Of a DNA stretch of 35,984 nucleotides, positions 6,899 through 15,522 are shown piece after piece (the stretch's first letter is position 1; each line of letters begins with the position of its first letter). The notes under the pieces are model-generated. The model was not told where the DNA came from and searched no databases. It saw only the letters and a list, made by a program, of their open reading frames with translations. This DNA comes from Carnobacterium_A sp049673005. Lineage in GTDB: Bacteria > Bacillota > Bacilli > Lactobacillales > Carnobacteriaceae. Made by a program: the position numbers and the translations under genes. Where the stretch lies: NCBI RefSeq assembly GCF_049673005.1, contig NZ_JBATXB010000048.1, positions 1-35,984 on the forward strand, given 5' to 3'.

Positions 6899-7867
6899 GT
6901 GAACTCTCATGAGAATACGAGTATGGCTAAAGATAAAACAAAAAAAATAACAAATAAGAAGAAAAAAAAGATCAATCAAGTTAATTACAAAGGTTTTGGG
7001 AAAAAATCAAATCTCTTTTTTAATCTATTAATTGGCTTGTTTGCATTTTCTTGTGTATTCCCATTTATTTTCATTATTATTCTATCATTTAGTGATGAAA
7101 CAGCGATGGTTGTTAACGGATATCAATTAATTCCTGAAACCTGGAGTTTAGATGGATACCGTTATTTAGCTAAGATGGGTGATCAAATTACTCAAGCTTT
7201 ATTTATAACTGTTTTTGTTACAGTTGTTGGAACGATTACGAACACAACATTAACATCTTTCTATGCCTATGCTATTTCACGCAGAGATTTCAGATTTCGT
7301 AAGTTCTTTACGATGTTTGCATTAGTGACTATGCTATTTAGTGCTGGCTTGGTACCAGGTTATATTGTTATGACTAGTTTACTGGGGTTAAAAGATACTA
7401 TTTGGGCACTAATTCTACCGATGGCTATGAGTCCGTTTAATATTATTGTTATGAGAACCTTTTTCATCCGTTCGGTACCCAATTCGATTATTGAATCAGC
7501 AAGGATAGACGGAGCTGGAGAATTTAAAACATTTTACAAGATTGTTCTCCCTTTAGCCGTACCAGGCATTGCGACGATTAGTTTATTTGCAGCCATTGGA
7601 TTTTGGAATGATTGGTTTAATGCTTTATTGTATATTGAAAGCGATAATTTAATGCCGTTACAATATGTATTAATGCAAATTCAGAGCAATATTGAATTTA
7701 TGATTGAAAATGCGGGTAAGAGTTCAATGATTGGAACTACTGGTATTCCAAGAGAGGCAACAAGAATGGCAATGGTTGTTATTTCAACACTTCCAATAGC
7801 ATTGAGCTATCCATTCTTCCAAAAATATTTCATCAGTGGATTGACTATTGGTGGAGTAAAAGAATAA
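6899..7867 (+). CDS. LplC/YtcP-type ABC sugar permease (NgtP2-like)
   Basis: This is the second permease of the importer. It has a long, very basic N-terminal tail (about 45 residues, lysine-rich runs), then about six membrane helices and the EAA loop ESARIDGAGEFKTFYKIVLP around residue 200. The ending FFQKYFISGLTIGGVKE is characteristic of MalG-like permeases of this subgroup. Translation starts at GTG with a very strong AAGGAGGAGG; the gene begins 22 bases after the LplB-type permease stop, so the two are co-translated partners. The basic tail is longer than usual. Function as an oligosaccharide importer is inferred from family and context. Confidence 0.85.
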   Translation: MNSHENTSMAKDKTKKITNKKKKKINQVNYKGFGKKSNLFFNLLIGLFAFSCVFPFIFIIILSFSDETAMVVNGYQLIPETWSLDGYRYLAKMGDQITQALFITVFVTVVGTITNTTLTSFYAYAISRRDFRFRKFFTMFALVTMLFSAGLVPGYIVMTSLLGLKDTIWALILPMAMSPFNIIVMRTFFIRSVPNSIIESARIDGAGEFKTFYKIVLPLAVPGIATISLFAAIGFWNDWFNALLYIESDNLMPLQYVLMQIQSNIEFMIENAGKSSMIGTTGIPREATRMAMVVISTLPIALSYPFFQKYFISGLTIGGVKE

Positions 7868-7905
7868 TAAGTTAGTGTTAGCTGATTCATTATTCTCGTT
7901 TTTTT
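7861..7905 (+). terminator. hairpin with T-tract between permease and binding-protein genes
   Basis: AGAATAAT (7861-7868, overlapping the permease stop) pairs with ATTATTCT (7889-7896), followed by a seven-T run. Inside an operon this could be a partial terminator or an mRNA 3'-end stabiliser that changes the binding-protein to permease ratio. Confidence 0.45.
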
Positions 7906-7951
7906 AATAAAGGGTATGTGCTTTTAAAAAAATAGTAATGGAGGATGTAAA

Positions 7952-9436
7952 ATGACGATCAAAAAAAGAGTTCTAAAAGGTGCCGTAGCTTTATTATGTG
8001 GTGTTGCTTTAGTGGGTTGTGGAAGACTAGCATCTGGCGATGACAAAGCAAGTGAAAGTAAGGTAGCTAGCACAGACAAAGATACTGTATTGATGTATCA
8101 GGTCGGTGTACCACCAGAAAACATGGATGAGTTAATGGAAATTGCAAATAAACGCATTGGCGAAGAACTAGATCTCAAACTTAAAATACAATACATTGGT
8201 TGGGGTGACTATGAACAAAAAATGAACGTTATTACTTCTTCTGGAGAGAATTACGACATTGCCTTTGCTACAGATTATTTAAATAATGCACAAAAAGGAG
8301 CTTATGCAGATTTAACAGAATTATCAAAAGAATTTGCTCCTGAAGCAATGGAACAATTAGACGAGGCTTATATCAAAGGCAATACAATCAATGGAAAACT
8401 ATATGCAATGCCAGTGAACGCAAATGTTTATGCGCAACAAATGTTTACGTTTAACCCAACTTTTTTAGAAAAATATGACCTGGATATTTCTAACGTTAGT
8501 AAGTTAGCTGACCTTGAACCCTTATTGAAAACGGTTAAAGAGAATGAACCTGGGGTTGTTCCGTTAACGGCTGGATCTGGTTGGAGAATTGAAAAAGATA
8601 TTGATTTTTTAATTGGCAACAGTGTACCACTTGGTGTTGACTTAAACGGCGATCCAACAAAACTAATTAATCCTTATGTGGAAGGCGAAGGTATTCTACC
8701 ACAATTAGATACTATGCATGACTATTACAAAAAAGGCTATGTCCCTGCTGATGCAGCCACTAGTCAGACGGCCTACAACACAGACGAAGATACTTGGTTC
8801 GTACGATCTGAAACACAAGGACCTTACGATTACGGCGATTACTTGCTACAACGCATTACTGGTAAGGATATCCAATCAAAACCATTCTCAAAACCAGCTA
8901 AAACCGTAGCACAAGCACGTATGGCTAACTTTGTTATTTCAAACAATTCTAAGAAAAAAGAAGAAGCGATGAAGATATTGAATATGCTAAATACAGATGC
9001 TGAGTTATTAAACGGTTTAGTGTATGGAGTTGAAGGAAGAAACTGGGAAATGACGGATGAAGAAGGACGTGTTCGTTTATTAGAAGGGTATCAAGATCCT
9101 AAGAGTGGATACCTATCTGCTTGGAACTTAGCTAATAATGAGATTCTTTATATTGACGAAGCGGTAACAGATGAACAAATTGACTACAAAGAGACATCTA
9201 TTAAAGAGGCTGAAGAATCACCTTTACTAGGATTTAATTTTGTAACGGACAATGTTAAATCAGAGATTACGAATGTGAATAACGTTTCTGCTCAATACAC
9301 TGCCGGCTTACAAACAGGTAGTGTAGATCCTAAGAAAGTCGTTCCTGAATATTTAGAAAAGTTAAATGAAGCAGGACTTGAAAAAATACAAGAAGAAGCA
9401 CAAAAGCAATTTGATGAATTTAATGCAAACAAATAA
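7952..9436 (+). CDS. extracellular solute-binding lipoprotein for oligosaccharides (NgtS/LplA-like)
   Basis: The 494-residue secreted lipoprotein has a basic N-terminus, a short hydrophobic stretch and a lipobox LVGC with C23 as the lipidated residue. The mature part is a type I-like sugar-binding fold of the large LplA/YtcQ class (about 490 residues, bigger than MalE-type proteins), with the segment VLMYQVGVPPENMDELMEIAN beginning lobe 1. The start has GGAGG about 8 bases upstream. It follows the two permease genes after an 84-base gap containing a hairpin. The set LplB-LplC-LplA next to YesM/YesN and mannosidases matches the pneumococcal Ngt system, so N-glycan or manno-oligosaccharide binding is the best guess; plant or host origin of the ligand is not decidable. 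Confidence 0.84.
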   Translation: MTIKKRVLKGAVALLCGVALVGCGRLASGDDKASESKVASTDKDTVLMYQVGVPPENMDELMEIANKRIGEELDLKLKIQYIGWGDYEQKMNVITSSGENYDIAFATDYLNNAQKGAYADLTELSKEFAPEAMEQLDEAYIKGNTINGKLYAMPVNANVYAQQMFTFNPTFLEKYDLDISNVSKLADLEPLLKTVKENEPGVVPLTAGSGWRIEKDIDFLIGNSVPLGVDLNGDPTKLINPYVEGEGILPQLDTMHDYYKKGYVPADAATSQTAYNTDEDTWFVRSETQGPYDYGDYLLQRITGKDIQSKPFSKPAKTVAQARMANFVISNNSKKKEEAMKILNMLNTDAELLNGLVYGVEGRNWEMTDEEGRVRLLEGYQDPKSGYLSAWNLANNEILYIDEAVTDEQIDYKETSIKEAEESPLLGFNFVTDNVKSEITNVNNVSAQYTAGLQTGSVDPKKVVPEYLEKLNEAGLEKIQEEAQKQFDEFNANK

Positions 9437-9452
9437 TAAAGAAAGTTAAAAA

Positions 9453-9484
9453 TTCGAACGCCAGATACTTAGGCGTTCTTTTTC
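9453..9484 (+). terminator. terminator after the binding-protein gene
   Basis: GAACGCC (9456-9462) and GGCGTTC (9472-9478) form a 7-base-pair GC-rich stem followed by TTTTTC, 20 bases after the stop. It ends the transporter transcript. Confidence 0.8.
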
Positions 9485-9564
9485 TTGCTTTACACGTTGA
9501 AAATGAGTCAACTCTCTGAATTAAAATTCCCAAAAATAATAGAGTACCCTCACGAATGATAGTT

Positions 9565-9580
9565 CTAGTGCTATCACTAG
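9565..9580. promoter_or_regulatory. inverted repeat upstream of the histidine kinase gene
   Basis: CTAGTG and CACTAG flank a 4-base spacer. The dyad sits about 145 bases before the kinase start and has no T-tract. An inverted GTATAGT copy (ACTATAC, 9676-9682) also lies in this 288-base gap. A regulatory role is only a suggestion. Confidence 0.3.
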
Positions 9581-9724
9581 TTTAGGATTCCTTTTCTATT
9601 CGAATAAAGTAGTGTAAGATTAAATTAAGATACAAAAATAAAACAATAGAACAATAGAACAGATTAAACTAGTTAACTATACAGCCGTATTGAGCTTTAT
9701 TAGAGGTTCTTAGGAGTGAAGATA

Positions 9725-11419
9725 ATGAAGATAAAAATGAAAAGCAATCAGCTATATTCTCTATTAAAAATATACTCAATTATATTAATCTTGTTCTTGA
9801 CCTTTCTTAGTATTGCTGTAGGAATGCTGCTTCACGAGAACAATAAAAAGATAGCATTACAAAGTATTCAAAATACAACTGGGAGATTTGAATTTTTAAT
9901 AAATAAAAATCAAGACAAAGTAGCGGAAGTAGGTGTCGAATTGACGTCCACTTCTGAAAAAATAGCTTCTATTCAAGATTATTTTGACTTAACTTATTCT
10001 GAGTATTTAACAAAAGTATTAGAGATTAATTACAAAAAAAATTGGTATTATTATTTGCCTAAAACGATTGAAAATCTTTATTATAGGGATAGTTCTTTAT
10101 TATCTACTAGTATGACTTTAAAAAATTTCCCTGAAATATATTATTCGCAAAAAACCAACACGATGGGGAATAAAGTGATGCAATTACCTAAAACAGAGGT
10201 ATTTCGTTTTTCAACTCCTCTTCTAAATAAAGATACTCTTCAAACGCTTGGTTCATTCCATATGGATTTTGAAAAAGAAAGTTTTGATCAAATTATACTC
10301 AATCAGAATTCTCCTTATCCAATTCAGACACTAGTCTTTTCTGTTAATGATCAACTGATATATGAAGGAAGCAACAAACGAATTGATTCAACAATTTCAA
10401 AAAAAATAAACGAACAAATGGAACAGAATTCGACTGTAGAATTAGATCAGTTATCAACTAGTTACTATATTGCAGAATCTTTAACGAAAAACAATCAGAA
10501 AATTGTTACGATTATTCCTCATAAAGCAATAATTGAAAGTACAATTAAAAGCACCATTAGTCTATTTTTATTGAGCTTAGTTTTTGATGGATTATTGTTA
10601 ATGATATTGTTTAACTTATTCAAGAAATATGTTGATCAAGTAGAAGATATTTTACTAACAGTTGACCAAATTTCCGTCGGAGCTAGTAAGAATAGGATTT
10701 CTGTTCACAATAAAAAAGCTGAAACCAAACAATTGGCAGAAGGTATCAACCGTATGCTAGATAGTATTCAAAATTACATTAAAGATATCTATGAATTAGA
10801 AATAAAGCAAAAAGATGCGGATATGCGCGCTTTACAATCACAAATTAATCCACATTTCTTGTATAATACATTGGAGTACATCCGTATGAGTGCAGTGAGC
10901 GAAGGAGCTGAAGAATTAGCAGATGTTGTTTTCCAATTTGCAACGTTATTAAGAAACAATATTTCTCATGAAAAAGTCGTGACAGTTGAAAATGAATTGA
11001 AATTTTGCGAAAAATATATTTTTCTTTACCAAATGCGTTATCCAGACCAAGTTGCTTATAGATTTAAGGTATGTGATGATGCAAAAGAAACCCTTATTCC
11101 AAAATTTGCTATTCAACCTTTGATAGAAAACTACTTTGCTCACGGGATTGATTTCACAAGAAATGAGAACGCCATCAGCGTTAAAGCCTATAATGAAAAA
11201 GGTAAAACGAAAATAGTAATTAGTGATAATGGTATAGGGATAGAAAAAGAAAAGTTAGCGCAATTAAATCAGTCACTCATACAAACAGATAGTTTTAAAC
11301 CAGATTCAGTTGGAATAATGAATGTATTCACTCGAATGAAGTTATTTTATGGGAATCAATTCAAAATGGAAATAACTGAAACTAAAGGTGGAGGAACAAC
11401 AGTGATGATGGAATTCTAG
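9725..11419 (+). CDS. YesM-type sensor histidine kinase
   Basis: This membrane sensor kinase has TM1 near residues 9-35, an extracellular sensing region of about 230 residues, TM2 near 275-297 and a HAMP-like linker. A HisKA-like (PF06580) core follows, with the phospho-acceptor in INPHFLYNTLEYIRM (H377), then a HATPase domain with N-box QPLIENYFAHG and DNGIGI. This is the YesM/LytS class that partners AraC-type response regulators. TAGGAG at 9711-9716 would overlap a GTG at 9716, whereas ATG 9725 lies 8 bases after it, so I choose 9725. The response-regulator gene follows after 21 bases. Like pneumococcal TCS07, it probably senses glycans or the loaded binding protein and switches on the adjacent transporter. 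Confidence 0.85.
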   Translation: MKIKMKSNQLYSLLKIYSIILILFLTFLSIAVGMLLHENNKKIALQSIQNTTGRFEFLINKNQDKVAEVGVELTSTSEKIASIQDYFDLTYSEYLTKVLEINYKKNWYYYLPKTIENLYYRDSSLLSTSMTLKNFPEIYYSQKTNTMGNKVMQLPKTEVFRFSTPLLNKDTLQTLGSFHMDFEKESFDQIILNQNSPYPIQTLVFSVNDQLIYEGSNKRIDSTISKKINEQMEQNSTVELDQLSTSYYIAESLTKNNQKIVTIIPHKAIIESTIKSTISLFLLSLVFDGLLLMILFNLFKKYVDQVEDILLTVDQISVGASKNRISVHNKKAETKQLAEGINRMLDSIQNYIKDIYELEIKQKDADMRALQSQINPHFLYNTLEYIRMSAVSEGAEELADVVFQFATLLRNNISHEKVVTVENELKFCEKYIFLYQMRYPDQVAYRFKVCDDAKETLIPKFAIQPLIENYFAHGIDFTRNENAISVKAYNEKGKTKIVISDNGIGIEKEKLAQLNQSLIQTDSFKPDSVGIMNVFTRMKLFYGNQFKMEITETKGGGTTVMMEF

Positions 11420-11440
11420 TAAAGAAAAGGGTGATATAGA

Positions 11441-12913
11441 GTGTATAAAGTTTTGTTGGTAGATGATGAATACATGATTTTAAATGGTTTACAAAAGTTA
11501 ATCAACTGGGAAAGCTTGGACATGGAAATCATTGGGACAGCTCGAAATGGAAAAAAAGCCTTAGATTTTATGATGGAAAATAAAGTTGATATTGTCTTAA
11601 CAGACGTCACCATGCCTGTATTATCTGGAATTGATTTTATTCGTGAAGCTCAAAAGGTAGCGAATCCATTTAAATTTATCATTGTTTCTGGTTATCAAGA
11701 GTTTGATTATGTTAAGAGTGGCATCCATTTAGGAGCATCCAATTATTTGTTGAAACCGATTGATAAAGATGAACTCATTCAATCTCTCAACCAAATTTTA
11801 AAAGAATTTAAACAAGTTCATTTGACTAAACAAGCAGATCAAACAATCTTTGAAAGTCTTTTAGGCAGATGGGTACGAAATGAGCTTCAAGAAGAACAAC
11901 TAACCCAATTGGTTGAGCATGAGTTGTTTCGCTTACCTAAAGAATCCAATCTGACAGTCGTTATTGTCCGGAATCAGTCCAGCATTCAATGGAAATCAAC
12001 TTTTAACTGTGTTTGCCTAGAATTAAATTTATCACTTCATTTTTCACTTAATGAAAAAGAAGACGTTCTTATTTTAGCAAACCAAACGGATGAAGAGCTA
12101 AAAAAGTTATTAACTAAAGTAAATACAAAATTGAACAACGACTGTTTGTTTTTTATCGGTGAATGCATTCATGATCAAAAGCAGGTTTACAACAGTTATC
12201 AATGCGCATTGAAAGCAAAAAATCATGCTGATTTTTATGGTAGACCGTTCATCTTTAACACGTACAAAGAAAATGAACTAACAGACTTAACCTTATCAGG
12301 ACTAATTACAGATTTAAATGAAGGGATTTTTTCGAAGAATATTGAACGAATGACTACTGAGATAAGTACATTTACTGATCAATTGAGGGAGTTTCAAACA
12401 TTAGAAGCAGAAAATATCAAAAGGTTGATGTATTTAGTTATGGTTAATCTATATTTGCAATTTGATGCCATTGAAAGTGAAAAGTTAATGGTCAAATCAA
12501 ACCAACTTTTTGATGCAAAAACCTTCGATGAAGTAGCGGCTATTATGAAGAACGATTTAGTTCCATTAGATGAACTGAAGAAACAACAATCATACAGTGA
12601 CTTAACCAAACAGACGATAGAAATCGTGCAAAAAAATTATACAGAAGATTTAAAACTAAAAAGCATAGCGAGTATCTTGCATGTTAACGTTATGTATTTA
12701 GGACAAGTGTTCAAAAAGGAAACTGGAAAAAGTTTTTCCGAATATTTGAATCACTACCGAATTAATTTGGCTAAGGAGTTGTTATTGCGTTCAAAAGAAC
12801 CAGTAAATGATATCGCGAGTCGGATAGGATACAAGAACCTAGGATATTTCTATAAAAACTTTAAAAAAATTGTTGGACATTCACCAAGAGAATTCCGTGA
12901 TCAAATTCAATAG
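11441..12913 (+). CDS. YesN-type response regulator with AraC DNA-binding domain
   Basis: The N-terminal receiver domain (about residues 1-120) has the acidic pair D8/D9, phospho-acceptor D55 in LTDVTMP, and the conserved Lys in LLKPID near residue 105. A middle region of about 260 residues has no recognised motif. The C-terminus (about 390-490) is an AraC/XylS domain with two helix-turn-helices, ending in the signature IASRIGYKNLGYFYKNFKKIVGHSPREFR. Translation starts at GTG with AAAGGGTGAT upstream. It is co-transcribed with the kinase gene. Its targets are probably the transporter operon upstream and perhaps the mannosidase operon; the phased GTATAGT repeats at 5874-5901 are candidate sites. 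Confidence 0.87.
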   Translation: MYKVLLVDDEYMILNGLQKLINWESLDMEIIGTARNGKKALDFMMENKVDIVLTDVTMPVLSGIDFIREAQKVANPFKFIIVSGYQEFDYVKSGIHLGASNYLLKPIDKDELIQSLNQILKEFKQVHLTKQADQTIFESLLGRWVRNELQEEQLTQLVEHELFRLPKESNLTVVIVRNQSSIQWKSTFNCVCLELNLSLHFSLNEKEDVLILANQTDEELKKLLTKVNTKLNNDCLFFIGECIHDQKQVYNSYQCALKAKNHADFYGRPFIFNTYKENELTDLTLSGLITDLNEGIFSKNIERMTTEISTFTDQLREFQTLEAENIKRLMYLVMVNLYLQFDAIESEKLMVKSNQLFDAKTFDEVAAIMKNDLVPLDELKKQQSYSDLTKQTIEIVQKNYTEDLKLKSIASILHVNVMYLGQVFKKETGKSFSEYLNHYRINLAKELLLRSKEPVNDIASRIGYKNLGYFYKNFKKIVGHSPREFRDQIQ

Positions 12914-12914
12914 G

Positions 12915-12956
12915 AAAAGATAGAACTGGTTAAACCTAGTCTCTATCTTTTTTTAT
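12915..12956. terminator. bidirectional terminator between the response regulator and GntR genes
   Basis: AAAAGATAGA (12915-12924) pairs with TCTATCTTTT (12942-12951) with inner TGG/CC(T)A pairing, followed by T-runs. It overlaps the last codons of the minus-strand GntR gene and can serve both convergent transcripts. Confidence 0.75.
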
Positions 12957-14034
12957 TTTTGACCGAATCTCTACTAATTAATTCAACAGGGATTTCAATT
13001 GAGGATAAAGAATGAATGCTTTCTGGCTCGGTAATCATAGCAACTAACATTTCCGCTGCCGTGTACCCAATACGATAAAAATCTTGTTTGATGGTTGTTA
13101 ATTTCGGCGTGATTAAATGAGAAAGCAAGACGTCGTCAAAACCAATAAACGACATATCCTCTGGAATACTCCATCCCATGTTAGAAGCCGTGGAGATTAA
13201 TTCCATTGCTAAGATGTCGTGTTCTACAAAGATACACGTGTATCCTTGCTGTTTGGTTTCTTCTAAGAACTGTTGGATAAGTTCTGGTTGATTCATGTTT
13301 AAAGAATAAACGGATTTATCCAACGTTAGAGTGGGTCTGATAGAGTATTCATGCAGAGCTTTTAGGTAGCCAAGATACCGATTTTTTACAGCTGAAGTTT
13401 TAAAAAAAGAGGCCAAAGAGAAAAATAAAATTTTACGGTGTCCTTGTTCTAAAGCATGTATCGTTGCTTCGTATCCGCCCGTTCTATTCGCTGAAGATAC
13501 TACGGGAATTGGCAAATCAAACAAGTCTTTATCTAATAGTACAATTGGAAAATCATCTAAATAGAGAGTATAAACGAGATCTAATAATGGTTTTGGGAAT
13601 TCTGGATAGAGAATAAGTCCATCAGAAGTTTCTTTGGATAAGGATTGGATCAATTCTCGTTGTTTTTGTGAATCTTTTTGAGTGGTGTGTATCGTTAGTT
13701 CAAAAGGCAAAGGTTTTAAAAAATCAGAAACACCTTGAATATATTGCTCCAACCCAGCATTTTTAAAAAAAGGCAGCAAAAGTGAAACGGAAAAGGTTTG
13801 TTCTTTTAATAATTTTTTAAAGACAACAAAACTGCCTTTTCCAGCAAAACGCTCAATGTATCCATCTTTAGCTAATTCATTTAGTGCTCGCTTACTCGTA
13901 ATGCGACTAACATTGAATTGAATCGAGAGTTCTTTTTCTGAAGGCAACCGGCTGTTATAAGGAAATAACCCTGTTAAAATTTGTTTTTTCAGTGTTGCGT
14001 ATATTTGTTTGTATAAAGGTTCTGATTTAGGCAC
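12943..14034 (-). CDS. GntR-type repressor with LacI-like sugar-binding domain (AraR architecture)
   Basis: Residues 6-71 form a GntR winged helix (PLYKQIYATLKKQILTG, then LPSEKELSIQFNVSRITSKRALNELAKDGYI and the GKGSFV wing). Residues from about 80 to 355 form a LacI/PBP1-type effector domain containing TCIFVEHDILAMELIS and SFIGFDDVLLSHLITPKLTTI. This is the AraR/GntR hybrid architecture, usually a sugar-responsive repressor. The start is GTG with AGGAGG 8 bases upstream on the minus strand. It is divergent from the GH125-GH1-GH38 operon, with a perfect 19-base palindrome 24 bases upstream of its own start, so it most likely represses itself and possibly the glycosidases in the absence of a mannose-containing inducer. 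The inducer is unknown. Confidence 0.85.
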   Translation of the reverse strand: MPKSEPLYKQIYATLKKQILTGLFPYNSRLPSEKELSIQFNVSRITSKRALNELAKDGYIERFAGKGSFVVFKKLLKEQTFSVSLLLPFFKNAGLEQYIQGVSDFLKPLPFELTIHTTQKDSQKQRELIQSLSKETSDGLILYPEFPKPLLDLVYTLYLDDFPIVLLDKDLFDLPIPVVSSANRTGGYEATIHALEQGHRKILFFSLASFFKTSAVKNRYLGYLKALHEYSIRPTLTLDKSVYSLNMNQPELIQQFLEETKQQGYTCIFVEHDILAMELISTASNMGWSIPEDMSFIGFDDVLLSHLITPKLTTIKQDFYRIGYTAAEMLVAMITEPESIHSLSSIEIPVELISRDSVKNKKR

Positions 14035-14057
14035 TAGTATGTCCTCCTAATGATATA

Positions 14058-14076
14058 GTATATTTTAAAAATATAC
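14058..14076. promoter_or_regulatory. 19-base perfect palindrome, candidate operator of the GntR-type regulator
   Basis: GTATATTTTAAAAATATAC is a perfect dyad around one central base. On the minus strand it overlaps a plausible -10 (TTGCAT, 16 bases, TATATT), fitting autorepression. The overlapping ATAGTATA (14055-14062) recurs inverted as TATACTAT at 14168-14175 before the glycosidase operon. Confidence 0.55.
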
Positions 14077-14217
14077 CATTTAAATAATATAATGCAACAA
14101 ATTGTAGTGTTTTCTATATAAAATAGAGAGATACCTATGTTTTGTAGATATTAATAATTGTCTATTTTATACTATGGTTAATGAATGATATAAATAATAT
14201 GAAAAGAGGCAATGATA

Positions 14218-15504
14218 ATGGCTTACAAAAAAATACCGGCATCTGTTGAAAAATTAATGAAGGCGGTTACTGAAAAATCGATAGAAAACCCAAGATGGGC
14301 TGAGAATTTTAATGCATCCTTTTCTAATACATTATTAACAACAGTAAAAAAACAAGAAGATAATACGACTTTTCTTTTAACAGGCGATATCCCAGCGATG
14401 TGGTTAAGAGATTCAACCGCTCAAGTACGTCCCTATTTATTGGTTGCAAAAGAAGACAAAGACATTAGTGATATGATTGCTGGTGTTGTAGAAAAACAAT
14501 TGCGCTATGTTAATTTAGATCCTTATGCGAATGCGTTTAATGAAGAAGCGAATAATGCTGGACACCAAGACGACGATACAGAAATGAACCCATGGATCTG
14601 GGAACGTAAATATGAAATTGATTCCCTTTGCTACCCAATCCAATTGAGTTACCTATTGTATAAGGAAACTGGTAGAACAGATCAATTTAATGAAACGTTT
14701 AAAGAAGCCGTAAAAAAAATACTTGCTCTATGGAAGACAGAACAAAATCATGAGAACTCTCCTTATGTATTTGAACGCGATACTTGGCGTGAAGAAGACA
14801 CATTAGTTAATCAAGGTAAAGGGTCTCCAATTAAAGTGACGGGTATGACTTGGTCAGGATTTAGACCGAGTGATGATCGTTGTGTATACAACTATTTAGT
14901 TCCAGCGAATATGTTTGCCGTTGTAGTCTTGGATTATTTGAAAGATATCTATACGACTATCTTAAAAGAAACAGATTTAATTGAAGAAATAACAACTTTG
15001 CGTGAGGAAATAAATCAAGGTATCGAGCAGTATGCTAAAGTTAAAAATCAAGCGGGAGAGACTATTTATGCTTATGAAGTAGATGGATTAGGAAATTACT
15101 CCATCATGGACGATTCAAATGTGCCGAGTTTACTTGCGGCTCCTTACTTGGGCTACTGTTCAGAAGAAGACGACGTTTACTTAGCGACAAGAAAGACTCT
15201 ATTAAGTAAAGAAAACCCTTATTTCTATGAAGGGAAATGTGCGAAAGGCATAGGAAGTTCACACACACCAGAAAATTATATTTGGCCAATTGCCTTAGCA
15301 ATCGAAGGACTAACTTCTCCAGATAAAAGCGAAAAGAAACGCATTTTAAATTTACTAGTTGAAAATGACGGTGGAACTAATTTAATGCATGAGGGATTTG
15401 ATGTTGATAATCCAAATAATTATACGAGAGAATGGTTCTCATGGGCTAACATGATGTTTTGTGAACTAGTTTTAGATTATTATGATTTACGCATTAAGAA
15501 ATAA
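14218..15504 (+). CDS. GH125 exo-alpha-1,6-mannosidase
   Basis: This cytoplasmic glycosidase has no signal peptide. The family hallmarks are GDIPAMWLRDSTAQVRPY (about residues 58-75), GMTWSGFRPSDDRCVYNY with D219/D220 (one is the expected general acid) and DDSNVPSLLAAPYLGY. NLMHEGFD (E392) contains the expected catalytic base. GH125 enzymes are metal-independent inverting alpha-1,6-mannosidases acting on N-glycan-type mannose; 428 residues is normal. An ATG at 14212 lies only 2 bases after AAAAGAGG, while ATG 14218 lies 8 bases after it and gives MAYKKIP, so I choose 14218. It is the first gene of a three-glycosidase operon; pneumococcus likewise pairs GH125 with GH38 in its N-glycan locus. 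Confidence 0.9.
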   Translation: MAYKKIPASVEKLMKAVTEKSIENPRWAENFNASFSNTLLTTVKKQEDNTTFLLTGDIPAMWLRDSTAQVRPYLLVAKEDKDISDMIAGVVEKQLRYVNLDPYANAFNEEANNAGHQDDDTEMNPWIWERKYEIDSLCYPIQLSYLLYKETGRTDQFNETFKEAVKKILALWKTEQNHENSPYVFERDTWREEDTLVNQGKGSPIKVTGMTWSGFRPSDDRCVYNYLVPANMFAVVVLDYLKDIYTTILKETDLIEEITTLREEINQGIEQYAKVKNQAGETIYAYEVDGLGNYSIMDDSNVPSLLAAPYLGYCSEEDDVYLATRKTLLSKENPYFYEGKCAKGIGSSHTPENYIWPIALAIEGLTSPDKSEKKRILNLLVENDGGTNLMHEGFDVDNPNNYTREWFSWANMMFCELVLDYYDLRIKK

Positions 15505-15522
15505 GAAAAGGAGTGTATTGAC

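Noticed and set aside
9565..9580. CTAGTG/CACTAG dyad as a terminator
   Set aside because: No T-tract follows, and a better terminator already lies at 9453-9484.
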